A DNA stretch of 49,472 nucleotides from CAWJHE01 sp964614855 (lineage in GTDB: Bacteria > Chloroflexota > Anaerolineae > Anaerolineales > UBA4823): the NCBI GenBank assembly GCA_964614855.1, contig CAZTMX010000003.1:1-49472 (forward strand), read 5' to 3'. A model generated the notes under the pieces. It was not told the DNA's origin, ran no database searches, and saw only the letters and a program-made list of their open reading frames with translations. Both the position numbers and the translations under genes were made by a program. Positions 24,518 to 33,691 of this stretch are shown here, piece by piece. The first letter of the stretch is position 1. Each line of letters starts with the position of its first letter.

Positions 24518-25882
24518 TCAGGCGCTGTCTTGCTGGCTGTTGTTATCAGATTGTGGGCTGCCAGGCCAGATGATAGCATTAGCCACCAGCTCGCTCAGGT
24601 TTTGGATCTTAACTTTTAGCTTGTAATGGCGCTTGACCTCATCCAGTTGATCCAGACAATTGTGGCAGGATGTGGCAACGATCTCAGCGCCAGTCGCCAG
24701 GATTTGGTCGGCTTTTGCTTTACCTGCTGCTTTCCGCTCGCTGGCAAATTCCGTCATCGAAAGCATTCCACCGCCGCCGCCACAACAGTAATTTTCGGCC
24801 CCATGAGGCTCCATTTCCACAAAATCCATCACGCTGTGTCTCAGAATATAGCGCGGCTCATCGATAATACCACCGTTGCGTGCCTGGTTACACGGATCAT
24901 GGTATGTCACACGCTTGGTGTTGCGCGTGGGGTCAAGCTTGATACGCCCCTGGCGGATGTATTCTGCCTGCATTTCTACAAAACTGATCACCTTAAAGGG
25001 ATAGCTGTGACCCAGCCAGTTTTCAGCTTCCCAGCGCTGCGAGCGGTATCCATGACCGCATTCAGCCATGACCAGGATTTCTGCCCCCAGGTGGTTGACG
25101 GCTTTTTCCAGATTGCCCGCGATCTGGCGTGCGGCCTGGTCATCGCCCGAGAACAAACCGTAATTGGTGGCATCCCAACTTTCAGTGCTCAGGGTCCAGT
25201 CCTCACCGGCAGCATTGTATATCTTGGCAGCCGCCTGGATCAGGTACGGGAAGTATTTGACTTCGCGCGGGTTAAACGTATAGATGAGCCGCGCATTTTT
25301 CTTGTTGAGCGGTATCTTTACGCTGGTATCACCAACTTCACTCTGCAGCTCTTCTTCCATCCACTGGATGGTCTCGATATAATCCTCAGGAGTGACATCC
25401 ATATTGTTTCCAGATTTCAGATGGACATCTACCGTCGCCTTCAGTCCCTCGGGGGTCATATCGATGGCGGTTAACATGGCGCGCGCTGTGCGGATGATCT
25501 GGCGTGTGTCCACTCCCATTGGGCAGTTGATAACACACCGCCCGCACATCGTACAAGAGCCAAACGCTGACATAATCAACTTTTCAATCATTTCCTGGTC
25601 CAGCTCTGCCGCACCCACCCAGCCAGGAGCAGCTTTGCCCAAGGGATCAAAGAGTTGACGGTAGATTTTGCGTACCTGTTCAGCGCGATAAGCCGGAACA
25701 TGCTCGGGTTTGGGATTGGAGACATAGTAGTGACAGGAATCAGCACACAGACCACAGCGCACACAGACCTCCAGGGAGGCCTCCAACTGGCGGTTTAATC
25801 GCTGGCGCAAAACATCCAGCGCCAACTGTGCTTTTTCTTCAGTCAAATTGAAACGTTCGTCCTTGAATTTATCATTAAGCAT
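24518..25882 (-). CDS. DsrK/HdrD-like iron-sulfur CCG-domain protein (module 3)
   Basis: The 454-residue protein has two complete ferredoxin motifs (Cys 40, 43, 46, 50 in CVRCGLCADSC; Cys 110, 113, 116, 120 in CTMCGRCVINCP) and two CCG domains (ECGHGYRS, YHDPCNQARNG, NYCCGGGGGML, TSCHNCLDQL). It is cytoplasmic and paralogous to the proteins at 15957 and 34477. Together with the DsrM-like membrane gene immediately upstream it recalls TmcB-TmcC of sulfate reducers as well as DsrK-DsrM. Substrate is unknown; a disulfide, persulfide or the DsrC trisulfide are candidates. Confidence 0.88.
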   Translation of the reverse strand: MLNDKFKDERFNLTEEKAQLALDVLRQRLNRQLEASLEVCVRCGLCADSCHYYVSNPKPEHVPAYRAEQVRKIYRQLFDPLGKAAPGWVGAAELDQEMIEKLIMSAFGSCTMCGRCVINCPMGVDTRQIIRTARAMLTAIDMTPEGLKATVDVHLKSGNNMDVTPEDYIETIQWMEEELQSEVGDTSVKIPLNKKNARLIYTFNPREVKYFPYLIQAAAKIYNAAGEDWTLSTESWDATNYGLFSGDDQAARQIAGNLEKAVNHLGAEILVMAECGHGYRSQRWEAENWLGHSYPFKVISFVEMQAEYIRQGRIKLDPTRNTKRVTYHDPCNQARNGGIIDEPRYILRHSVMDFVEMEPHGAENYCCGGGGGMLSMTEFASERKAAGKAKADQILATGAEIVATSCHNCLDQLDEVKRHYKLKVKIQNLSELVANAIIWPGSPQSDNNSQQDSA

Positions 25883-25891
25883 GGCACACCA

Positions 25892-26533
25892 TTACTCCGA
25901 GTAATCGCTTTTGGATGGGTTGAGCACGCCTCGCCTGCCAAAACCATAACCAAAAAAGAATTTTGAATAAAAAAAGTACACACAATGGCGGATTTTTCCC
26001 CAGGGGATGTAAACCGCCAGTATACCTGTAAGCAGATAGAATGCAGGCAAGAGCGCATTCCATATCAAAACAGCAAAAGCCAGGGTGATGAACAGGGATG
26101 AAAGAAAGACCGAGGCATAATCATCCGGCAGGCTCAATACCCTTTCATTTGGCCCTGCCAGGCGCATAAAGATCCCGGCAAAGCCAAAAATTGCCCCCAG
26201 GCCTGTAATCAGCAGCGCTACCCAGGTGAGCCAGGTTGGCAGTATCTCCAACCAGGGGCTAACCAGGAACACCCCAAACGCAGTAAAAATGCCCACATGA
26301 AAGAAAATTCCTCTCAGGTAAGCAATCCAATGGGTGCGGGTTGATTCTTTTTCCCAAGGGGCCATTCCCAAAGTAAAGGCATACAGGATACCCCGCCAGG
26401 CTTTGTTGCGCTCGCGCGCCAGGTCTTTTTTGAACGGACGGTTCATGATTTCTTTCAGGCGCAATATGATGCCCAAAAAACCCAAAAGCAACCCTACTAT
26501 GGCGATGGTGCGCGTAATTATCAGTAAATTCAT
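25892..26533 (-). CDS. DsrM/TmcC-like membrane cytochrome b subunit (module 3)
   Basis: The 213-residue protein has five membrane helices: an N-terminal one (MNLLIITRTIAIVGLLLGFL), then AYLRGIFFHVGIFTAFGVFL, WLTWVALLITGLGAIFGFAG, SVFLSSLFITLAFAVLIWNA, and a last one leading to the conserved basic end WGKIRHCVYFF. The His in FFHVG and in IRHCVYF are candidate b-heme ligands. It lies 9 bases upstream of the DsrK-like gene, the usual pairing of a membrane quinone-reactive subunit with an HdrD-like partner. Shorter than NarI and DsrM. Confidence 0.8.
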   Translation of the reverse strand: MNLLIITRTIAIVGLLLGFLGIILRLKEIMNRPFKKDLARERNKAWRGILYAFTLGMAPWEKESTRTHWIAYLRGIFFHVGIFTAFGVFLVSPWLEILPTWLTWVALLITGLGAIFGFAGIFMRLAGPNERVLSLPDDYASVFLSSLFITLAFAVLIWNALLPAFYLLTGILAVYIPWGKIRHCVYFFYSKFFFGYGFGRRGVLNPSKSDYSE

Positions 26534-26558
26534 TCGCCTTTTTCTCCTTCTACCATTA

Positions 26559-28676
26559 CTATTTTATTGCGATACGCTGCGCGGCTTCATAAGCCTGCTG
26601 CAAAGCGTCCTGCGCTTTTGTCAGATCGATTTGCCAGAATGCAAGCGCCAGGTCAAATGACGCCTGCGCAGGGGCAAGTGTATCGCCGCGCACACGACTT
26701 GCCAACGCCATCCCCTGAGCCTGCTCAAAGGACGCGCTATCCTGCACGGCTGCAGCGATCGCAATCAAAGCCACAGCCTTATCAGATTCACGGCTCATCT
26801 GATCTACCACAGCCAACGCAGCTTGCGGGTCGCTTTCTGCGAGCGCCACCGCCAGCGAAACCAATGGGTAACCATCTCCTAACGCGCCCGCTTGTTCAAG
26901 GGCTGACTGCAAGTTTCCGCTTGCCACCAGCGCCTGAACCTTATAATATGGGCTTTGGATGGAGTCCGCCAGTGCTGCATTTCCTGTATTTTGGATGACA
27001 TCTCGCATACTCTTGTCCCGGTAAACTGGCACGGCAATCTGTCCGGCAGCTTGAGCATTCCCCCAGGCTGCAGCAATTGCCGCCTGAGCCTGCGCCTGTT
27101 CAAAGGGATCGGTAATCAAAGATGCCGCCTCCCAGGCTTCGGGATATCGTCCCTGGTGCAAGAGCGCATAAGCACGCGCATCTGGGTAAAGCGGGTCAAT
27201 TTGCATTACCAATTCGGCATCCCCCGATAAAGCTGCCAGTTCGCTGAGCGCGTATGCGCGCGCCGCGCCGCTTGTTTCTTCCAATGCTAAAAGAGCCTCC
27301 GCAAAGAGCCCCCGGTTATTGGCTGCTGCGGCAACATCTCGCAGGGCTGCTGCACGTTTTACAGGGTCCTGGATCTGGCGCGCGCTTTCTACAGCCTCAT
27401 CGAACAAAAGGGGATCATTGGTAAGCGCAGCCAATTCACGCAACGTCCAGGCGCGCAGCGAGGGATCAGTAATTAACCTGGCAAGCGGTGTGGAACGGTC
27501 GGAGCTCACATCCATCCAGGCGAGGGCTAGGCTTCTCAATTGTAAATCTCGGTAAAGCCCGGTTTGTTTCTGGACAAACTCTTGCTCTCGCAGCAAAATC
27601 TCTTCGGAGGCTGCAGCATCCATACGCATTACTTCTGAGGCGATGAGGGGGAGAGCCCAGGCGCGCGCCCGGGAAGCATTTATCTCCTGCGCAATCAGAC
27701 CCGCCGATTCCATTTCAATCGGCGTGCCAATGGTAGCTTCCTGCACTGCCAGGCTATGGCCCCACAAAGCGGTATTATTTTGGGCTGCGGTTTTTAGAGC
27801 CGAGAGTGTTTCAGCCAATAGCTGGTTGCCTTTACCTGCATCCACCTCGTTCCAGGCAGATCCAATGCGTGCAAACATCCAGGCGCGCGCCTGGGCGCGA
27901 TCAGCCGCGTCGGAAGCGCGCTGGGCAGTATCCAGCACAGTTTGCGCCGCTTGCTGTTCAACAGTCGTCATCTCCACTTCCGCAGCTGGCACACGGAAAA
28001 TTGGCAGGGCAAAAAACACCAGCACAGCCAGCAAGAATAAAACGCGCCATACCGTTCCCCAGGATTTGTTAACAAGCCCAGCACGGATGGCACGCGTATT
28101 ATACAAACCCCAGGCTAAAGAGCCAAGCAATACCAATGTTGCCAACCCGGCATAAATCAGCACGGTGCGGGTTTTCCGGGCTTCAACCATATCGTTTAGC
28201 ACGGCATATACTTTATTCAACTGGTAGCGCGTGGTCTGCGCCTCGCTCACAAAGGCATCCAGGCTGGTCACCGGTAAATCCATCAGGCGGCTGTAGCGTT
28301 GGGTGTAACCATCCAGGCGCGCCTGTGTGGCATCCGGTAAAACGCCGGCTGTGCTTTGCGCTCGCTCAATCATCAACAGCAGGCGGTCAGTATAATACAG
28401 CTCTTCTTGCACCTTCGTCGCAGCCGGGCAGCGGCTGTTGACTTCTCGAGCGATGCCGCCATTCCATTCACCTACTGTAACCAAACGCGCATCATCTTCT
28501 TGATGACACGAAATACAGTAGTTGCCAGCCACCAGCGTTTCTTGCTGGCTTTGAGATTGCGCATCGGCGCTCGTTCTTTGTACTGCGACGGGCTCCGCAT
28601 AGGCGCTACTGGCTGCCAGGAGTGTCACTACCAAAACACAGATGATCAGCATGGGGAGAAAGACTCTACGGTTCAT
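26559..28676 (-). CDS. Membrane-anchored monoheme protein with a large alpha-solenoid domain, family unknown
   Basis: The 705-residue protein starts with a signal peptide (residues 1-27), followed by one CISCH heme c motif (Cys 54, Cys 57, His 58). Two membrane helices (about 171-191 and 208-228) are separated by a short basic loop, so both the heme domain and the 475-residue C-terminal region should face the outside. That region is Ala/Leu-rich and built of about 12-15 helical pairs, many with the pattern ARAWAL, AAALRDVAAAA or ARAYALSELAAL, like a TPR/HEAT solenoid. I do not know a family with this layout. It overlaps the 60-residue gene by 4 bases (ATGA), so it is part of the NrfD complex gene set. 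A scaffold for the periplasmic heme and Rieske proteins is my hypothesis. Confidence 0.8.
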   Translation of the reverse strand: MNRRVFLPMLIICVLVVTLLAASSAYAEPVAVQRTSADAQSQSQQETLVAGNYCISCHQEDDARLVTVGEWNGGIAREVNSRCPAATKVQEELYYTDRLLLMIERAQSTAGVLPDATQARLDGYTQRYSRLMDLPVTSLDAFVSEAQTTRYQLNKVYAVLNDMVEARKTRTVLIYAGLATLVLLGSLAWGLYNTRAIRAGLVNKSWGTVWRVLFLLAVLVFFALPIFRVPAAEVEMTTVEQQAAQTVLDTAQRASDAADRAQARAWMFARIGSAWNEVDAGKGNQLLAETLSALKTAAQNNTALWGHSLAVQEATIGTPIEMESAGLIAQEINASRARAWALPLIASEVMRMDAAASEEILLREQEFVQKQTGLYRDLQLRSLALAWMDVSSDRSTPLARLITDPSLRAWTLRELAALTNDPLLFDEAVESARQIQDPVKRAAALRDVAAAANNRGLFAEALLALEETSGAARAYALSELAALSGDAELVMQIDPLYPDARAYALLHQGRYPEAWEAASLITDPFEQAQAQAAIAAAWGNAQAAGQIAVPVYRDKSMRDVIQNTGNAALADSIQSPYYKVQALVASGNLQSALEQAGALGDGYPLVSLAVALAESDPQAALAVVDQMSRESDKAVALIAIAAAVQDSASFEQAQGMALASRVRGDTLAPAQASFDLALAFWQIDLTKAQDALQQAYEAAQRIAIK

Positions 28677-28855
28677 GAATGCATGCTCTCCGAGTGTATA
28701 TCGGGTTCTACTTTTTTATCGTTCTTACCCCCAGAAACAATCCAGCGGGCAAGGGAATAGTAAACCAAACACGCCCCGCCGATCACCACCATCACAGCAA
28801 ACCCTCCAGGACCGGCATTTTCAAAAAATGAGCTGACTACGCCACCAATATCCAT
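28673..28855 (-). CDS. 60-residue single-helix membrane protein
   Basis: One hydrophobic segment (GFAVMVVIGGACLVYYSLA, residues about 18-36) is followed by a charged tail (GGKNDKKVEPDIHSESMHS). It is placed 18 bases after the NrfD-like gene with AGGAG before the ATG, and its stop overlaps the start of the heme-solenoid gene. The size and position resemble accessory subunits such as ActD-F-type small subunits or CcoQ, but no homology is claimed. Confidence 0.75.
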   Translation of the reverse strand: MDIGGVVSSFFENAGPGGFAVMVVIGGACLVYYSLARWIVSGGKNDKKVEPDIHSESMHS

Positions 28856-28873
28856 GTCTGTCTCCTGAGCAGG

Positions 28874-30208
28874 CTAATCGCCGGACGTTTCTGGCGTTGT
28901 TTTCATTTCCACAGCCTGGGAATGACCGGGTAACTCATGCGCAGTTTCCCAGATAGGTATGATGGGAAAGAAACGCGTAAATACTGCATAAAGCAGGAAT
29001 AACCCCGCGAAACACATCAAGGTAATTAAAATTTCAGGTAAGGCTGGCAGATAGCGCCCTGCTCCCATTCCTTCTACCAGCCGGGGGCTGACCTCGGTCG
29101 GGATAATGACAATATAACGTTCCATCCACATGCCGATATTAATCAATACAGAAGCAAACACCATCCAGCCAATATTGTTTTTCCCTTTGAAGATAAAAAT
29201 CAACAGGGGAACAAAGAAGACCAGGACGGTCATGCTCCAAAAGATAAGCGAATAGGTACCCGTGAATTTGTCACTCAGAACCGCCCACTCTTCAGTCATA
29301 TTGCTGTAGCCGATGGTCAGATGCTCAGCGATCATCATATACAGCCAGCCCAGCACAAAGGTGATTAGCAGCTTACGCAGCGAGTTGAATAAATTCACCT
29401 TGAGCACATTTTCGAGGTGGTACACTTTCCGCAAGATGGATAGCACGATCACTACCGCCGCTGTTCCAGAAAGGATGGCGCCCAACAGGAAGAATGGCCC
29501 GATCAATGCAGTGTGCCACCCGGGCTGTACGGTCATGCCAAACAACCAGGAAACAACGGTGTGTACAGTCACCACCAGCATGGTCATAAAGACCGCCATG
29601 CCGTCCAGAACTCTCTCCAGGCGGTGATACTGTTCGGGGGTATGCTGCCAGCCTAATGCCAGGATTTCATACATGCGGTGCTGCCAGCGGGGGACATGCG
29701 TCAGGCGGTCCCGGCAAATGGCAATATCCGGGATCAACGAGAAGTAAAAGAAAATTACACTGGAAAGCAAATACAGGCTGACGGCGGTGACATCCCATAA
29801 AATAGGCGATTCATACCGTCCAAAAAAGATGATATTTAGAATTCGTTCAGGTCTCCCCATATCAATGATGATCGAACCAGCGCCGAACGGCAGGCTGAAA
29901 AGCGTGATGGCTTCAGCTGCTCGAGTGAGCGGCGCCCGCCAGCTTTGCCCGGCAATGCGCAGAATCGCTGAGATGAACGTGCCCGAGTGTGCAAGACCGA
30001 TGAAGAAAACAAAGTTGGTAATGTACACACCCCAATAAACGGGGCGGTTCATACCGGTGATGCCCAGCCCTTCAATGATCTGCCAGGTCCAGGCCCCCAA
30101 CCCTGCCAGAACCAGAAAAAGCAACACACTCCACAAGATATAGTCGCCAGTAGATACGCGGCGTACAGGAGCAAGGATCTCTTTAAGATGGTGATTTTTC
30201 GGTTCCAT
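28874..30208 (-). CDS. NrfD-family quinone-interacting membrane subunit of ActC/QrcD type
   Basis: The 444-residue protein has about ten membrane helices. Motifs recall ActC of alternative complex III and QrcD: YWGVYITNFVFFIGLAHSGT near residue 58, DMGRPERILNIIFFGRYESP near residue 115, and SWLFGMTVQPGWHTALIGPF near residue 222. It binds menaquinone on the outer side in those complexes. In position it replaces DsrP, which normally ends the dsrMKJOP operon, but it resembles ActC more than the short DsrP. It lies 5 bases after the four-cluster ferredoxin gene. Confidence 0.9.
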   Translation of the reverse strand: MEPKNHHLKEILAPVRRVSTGDYILWSVLLFLVLAGLGAWTWQIIEGLGITGMNRPVYWGVYITNFVFFIGLAHSGTFISAILRIAGQSWRAPLTRAAEAITLFSLPFGAGSIIIDMGRPERILNIIFFGRYESPILWDVTAVSLYLLSSVIFFYFSLIPDIAICRDRLTHVPRWQHRMYEILALGWQHTPEQYHRLERVLDGMAVFMTMLVVTVHTVVSWLFGMTVQPGWHTALIGPFFLLGAILSGTAAVVIVLSILRKVYHLENVLKVNLFNSLRKLLITFVLGWLYMMIAEHLTIGYSNMTEEWAVLSDKFTGTYSLIFWSMTVLVFFVPLLIFIFKGKNNIGWMVFASVLINIGMWMERYIVIIPTEVSPRLVEGMGAGRYLPALPEILITLMCFAGLFLLYAVFTRFFPIIPIWETAHELPGHSQAVEMKTTPETSGD

Positions 30209-30213
30209 AGTTA

Positions 30214-30900
30214 TTAACCTTGCTTCAAGTAATAGACTTTTGGCTCGTTGCCCAATTCTTCCAATAAGCGGTATGCACGCGGGTTGTGCGCCAGCTTTGA
30301 AACCAGGCTGTCCGGATCATCCAGATCGCCAAAGTAACGGGCATGCCCCGTGCAGGTCTGCACACACGCCGGAATGTAATCGGTGGCATTGAAGGTGCGC
30401 CCTTCTGCATCTGCTTTTTCTCGGGCTTTGCGCAAGCGCTGGATACAGAATGTGCACTTTTCCACCACACCCTTTGGTCTCGGCTGAACCTCCACATCCG
30501 GGTTCAAATGCGCCTTTAATTCTTCCGGCCATTCAGGGGCATACCAATTGAAGTAGCGTACGGCGTATGGACAAGCTACGGTACACATGCGGCAGCCGAT
30601 ACAGCGGTCGTAATCCACAACGACAATGCCCTCTTCGTTTTTATAGGTAGCTCTCACCGGGCAGACATCTGTACACGAAGGGTTATCGCAGTGCATGCAC
30701 GGACGCGGCAGGATGGTAGCGTGTACATTGGGATACTCGCCTTCTACAAAAGGCAAGACCTCGTTCCAAAGTATGGCGCGACCCATCTCTGTCTGGTTCT
30801 TTCCAGCGACAGGTGTGTTATTCTCCATACGGCAGGCTGCGGTGCAGCTCTGGCAGGCAAAACATTTATCCAGGTCAATTACCATTCCCCAACGGGGCAT
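30214..30900 (-). CDS. Four-cluster ferredoxin subunit (PsrB/QrcC/DsrO-like)
   Basis: The 228-residue protein has four cysteine groups: CFACQSCTAAC, CMHCDNPSCTDVCP, CIGCRMCTVACP and CTFCIQR...ACVQTC. It lacks its own signal peptide, so export would depend on the Tat signal of the molybdopterin-family protein encoded just upstream, as in PsrAB and QrcBC. It should wire that subunit to the NrfD protein. In a standard dsr operon DsrO carries its own Tat signal, another sign that this set is of a different type. Confidence 0.93.
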   Translation of the reverse strand: MPRWGMVIDLDKCFACQSCTAACRMENNTPVAGKNQTEMGRAILWNEVLPFVEGEYPNVHATILPRPCMHCDNPSCTDVCPVRATYKNEEGIVVVDYDRCIGCRMCTVACPYAVRYFNWYAPEWPEELKAHLNPDVEVQPRPKGVVEKCTFCIQRLRKAREKADAEGRTFNATDYIPACVQTCTGHARYFGDLDDPDSLVSKLAHNPRAYRLLEELGNEPKVYYLKQG

Positions 30901-30926
30901 GTGCTACCTCCAGAAGTAAGATCTGA

Positions 30927-33290
30927 TCATGCCGCATAAATGCGGACACGAGTTGGTCCGGCGACTGCCAGTCCGGTCAACGGTTCACTGGTAAATTCAA
31001 TCAGCGTGTTGGGGTTACACCCCACGACCATCTGTTGCTCACTCTTGCGACCCCAACGAACATTGGTGTGATGCCCCAATCCGGGCGGCAAATAGACCGC
31101 ATTTGGCCACAACCCCGGCGTTACCCTTACTTCGGCTTGTACCCGGTTTAACGCCGATTCCACCCACACGGTATCACCGTCTTTCAAGTGCATGGCTTCA
31201 GCGGTCTTCTGGTTGATTTCTACCCAGCTTCCCCATTTGAAATTCCCCAGCAACCCGTAGGATTCTTGCAAGGTAGGGATAATCCCCTGCCACTGTTGCG
31301 ATTGGGTGATCAAAGGTTGGGTAACCAGCAGGAAGGGATATTCAAGCGCATCCGTAGTGCTGTCGGACAATGTGGTAGGGATGGTAAAGTGCGGCAGGTA
31401 TGCCAGGTCGTCACCGGAGGGCATCAGGGCAAACAACTCTCGAGAGAAGAAATCAAAGCGACCATCCTTTGGGGCATTCAAACGGTCGCGCCCAAGCACA
31501 TCCTGCCATGCCGGGCTGCCTGGCGCAGCATTGAAGTAAACAAGCTCAGACCAGTTGCCGTTGGCTTCCAATTTCTCCCAATCAAAGTTTGACAAGCGGG
31601 CATCGATCAGGTCTTTATACGACTTGTAGGGCAGCGCTTCAGCCATCGGCCTACCCAATCGTTGTGCCAGGTCAAGCAGCACATCCCCCGGGTCTCGCGT
31701 ATCGTGCACAGTTTCCACCACAGGGCGGCGTAAAGAAATTCCAGAGTAGCCAGTGCCTTCCAGGTAGTCATCGCCCCACACTTCCAGGAACGTGCTGGCT
31801 GGCAGGATCAGGTCTGCGTGCGCAGCACTTTCATCCAGGGTCGAAGCAAAACTGACCACAAAGGGGACTTTTAACAATGCCTGCGCAGTCCGCCCAGCGT
31901 TGGGGATATCGTAAACCGGGTTGGCGTTCAGCAATAAGAGCATCTCCAGAGGGTAAGGCTTTTCTGCCAGGATACGTTCGGGCAGATGTTGGTATGCTGA
32001 AAGCGCCAGTGGAAATAGGCTCCCAGCCCCATCCGCGCGTTCCTGCAATTCTCCCTGGCTAGCCAGGGTATCCAGTGCATAATCGGGCCAGGGCGCCAGT
32101 TCCGGGAAACGCTGCAGGATCACGCCGCCGGCTTTATCAATCGAGCCGACCAGGGCATTCAACGCATGGACTGCCAGGGCGGTATACAGCGCATTCCCGC
32201 TGGAAAGCTCCCCCTGTTCTGTAGGAAGCACGGCTACAGCCGGGCGGTTGGTGGCAAATTCGCCTGCAATTCGCGCGATTTTATCCGTCGTAACACCCGT
32301 GATGGAAGATACCCGTTCCAGGGTGTAGCTTTCAAGCACCAAAGATTTGAAGCCCTTATGCTGGACGCCATCAGCATCCACAAAATCCTCAAAACCAAAG
32401 GTGAAGTTGCGCACAAAATCTGCGTCATACAATTGGCTGTTGATGATCACATTGGCAAGGCCCAGGGCAAATGCGCCGTAGGTGCCGGGGCGGATGGGCA
32501 GCCACTCATCAGCTTTGATACCAGTCAAGGATAAGCGGGGATGTACCGCCACCAGCTTGCCGCGCTGGGGCCGGCCGCGGCGCATAAATGCCATCGCACC
32601 CAGGTAACCGATCAGGTTCCGGCTGCTTTCGAGCAGGTTGCCACCTAACGCAAGCACATAGTTGGAATTGTTGACATCATAAACCGGCAGCGCGTTAACG
32701 CCTTGCGAGAGCCACATCGCCATACGGGCTGTGCCTTCTCCCAGGCTCTCGCGTGAAATCACATTTGGCGAGCCGTAAGCGTGCATAAAGCGGTTGACTA
32801 CCTGCCGCATCTGCCCCCTTAGCTCCCCGTGCAGCAACGCCAGCGAGTGGGGCTTTCCAGAGTTGCGCAAAGACACCATCTTTTCTGTCAGCATTCCCAA
32901 CGCTTCATCCCACGAAATTTCTTCCCAATCTCCAGAGCCGCGCTCACCCTTCTGCCTGCGCGGACGCTGGATGCGTTCTGGGCTGTACAGGATTTCCAGG
33001 GAGGTCTGCCCTTTCAAGCAGCACACACCCTGGTTCAGCGGATGCAGCGCATTGCCTTCGACCTTTACAGCTCTGCCATCTACCACACGCACATCCAACC
33101 CGCACCCCGATGGACATAGCGCACAGGTCGTTTTGATCACAGCATCGCCTTGTGAAACAGTTTGGGCTGCCGCCGGCAGATCTTTGGATTGCAAAAGGTT
33201 CAAACCAACCCCCGCGGCCGCGGCTGCTGTACCTAAAACGAGAAAATCTCGCCGGTTGAGTCTTCTTTTTTGGGCTTGAGTATCATCCAT
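30927..33290 (-). CDS. Molybdopterin-oxidoreductase-family subunit with Tat signal, lacking the usual Mo-ligand Cys
   Basis: The 787-residue protein has a Tat signal (RRLNRRDFLVLGTAAAAAG, residues 9-27), an N-terminal [4Fe-4S] site (Cys 56, 59, 63 and 90), the bis-MGD binding domains and a C-terminal MopB cap (ALNRVQAEVRVTPGLWPNAV). In PsrA/PhsA-type enzymes the Mo ligand is a Cys after a motif like HEST; the matching stretch here, SRESLGEGTARM, has Gly 184. Subunits without this ligand occur in ActB and QrcB, where the protein is a structural electron-transfer relic. I therefore read it as an ActB/QrcB-like subunit and not as a sulfur or arsenic reductase. Neighbours are a monoheme cytochrome (12 bases upstream) and the ferredoxin subunit. 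Confidence 0.88.
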   Translation of the reverse strand: MDDTQAQKRRLNRRDFLVLGTAAAAAGVGLNLLQSKDLPAAAQTVSQGDAVIKTTCALCPSGCGLDVRVVDGRAVKVEGNALHPLNQGVCCLKGQTSLEILYSPERIQRPRRQKGERGSGDWEEISWDEALGMLTEKMVSLRNSGKPHSLALLHGELRGQMRQVVNRFMHAYGSPNVISRESLGEGTARMAMWLSQGVNALPVYDVNNSNYVLALGGNLLESSRNLIGYLGAMAFMRRGRPQRGKLVAVHPRLSLTGIKADEWLPIRPGTYGAFALGLANVIINSQLYDADFVRNFTFGFEDFVDADGVQHKGFKSLVLESYTLERVSSITGVTTDKIARIAGEFATNRPAVAVLPTEQGELSSGNALYTALAVHALNALVGSIDKAGGVILQRFPELAPWPDYALDTLASQGELQERADGAGSLFPLALSAYQHLPERILAEKPYPLEMLLLLNANPVYDIPNAGRTAQALLKVPFVVSFASTLDESAAHADLILPASTFLEVWGDDYLEGTGYSGISLRRPVVETVHDTRDPGDVLLDLAQRLGRPMAEALPYKSYKDLIDARLSNFDWEKLEANGNWSELVYFNAAPGSPAWQDVLGRDRLNAPKDGRFDFFSRELFALMPSGDDLAYLPHFTIPTTLSDSTTDALEYPFLLVTQPLITQSQQWQGIIPTLQESYGLLGNFKWGSWVEINQKTAEAMHLKDGDTVWVESALNRVQAEVRVTPGLWPNAVYLPPGLGHHTNVRWGRKSEQQMVVGCNPNTLIEFTSEPLTGLAVAGPTRVRIYAA

Positions 33291-33302
33291 AAAGAATATC
33301 CT

Positions 33303-33677
33303 TTAATTACCCTCATAGTCCAGCAGCCAACGGTACAGCGGTTGGCCCTGCCAGGTAACCGTGCTCAGCGGGTCTGCCTTAGGCATCTCTTCTTCTGGCG
33401 CAACAAAGTACTCCTGATCAACCGTTAATTCAACGCCCAGCAATTCAAGCGATTGGACCAGGTCCGGTACTGCGCCGGGTTTACTGGAGGCGACCCAGGC
33501 CTGTCCGCGCGGCCCGCGCGGTCCCCCGCCAGAGGGACTGATGTGGCAGGATGCGCAAGGCTCGCCAGTCTGCGCCGAATATTCAGGCAGCGCACTGGCT
33601 TGCGAATTGGGGTGCATCACAAGAAAGACCGCCGCCAGCACCAGCAAAAAACAGACAAAAATCTGGATATATTTCAT
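33303..33677 (-). CDS. Exported monoheme cytochrome c
   Basis: The start at 33677 gives a 124-residue protein beginning MKYIQIFVCFLLVLAAVFLV, an uncleaved or cleaved signal segment. One heme motif, CASCH, lies in QTGEPCASCHISPSGGGPR. A longer start (MVMKYI at 33683) is possible and the second half has no heme motif. The protein sits between the Rieske and the molybdopterin-family genes and likely carries electrons between the quinone complex and other periplasmic hemes. Confidence 0.85.
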   Translation of the reverse strand: MKYIQIFVCFLLVLAAVFLVMHPNSQASALPEYSAQTGEPCASCHISPSGGGPRGPRGQAWVASSKPGAVPDLVQSLELLGVELTVDQEYFVAPEEEMPKADPLSTVTWQGQPLYRWLLDYEGN

Positions 33678-33691
33678 AACCATCTCCTGGT

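Noticed and set aside
24626..25474. Long plus-strand frame of 282 codons
   Set aside because: It is antisense to the DsrK-like gene at 24518 and has no ribosome site or recognisable fold; the opposite strand has all cluster motifs.
30927..33290. Polysulfide, thiosulfate or arsenate reductase catalytic subunit
   Set aside because: The expected Mo-ligand cysteine appears missing and the neighbours are of Act/Qrc type.
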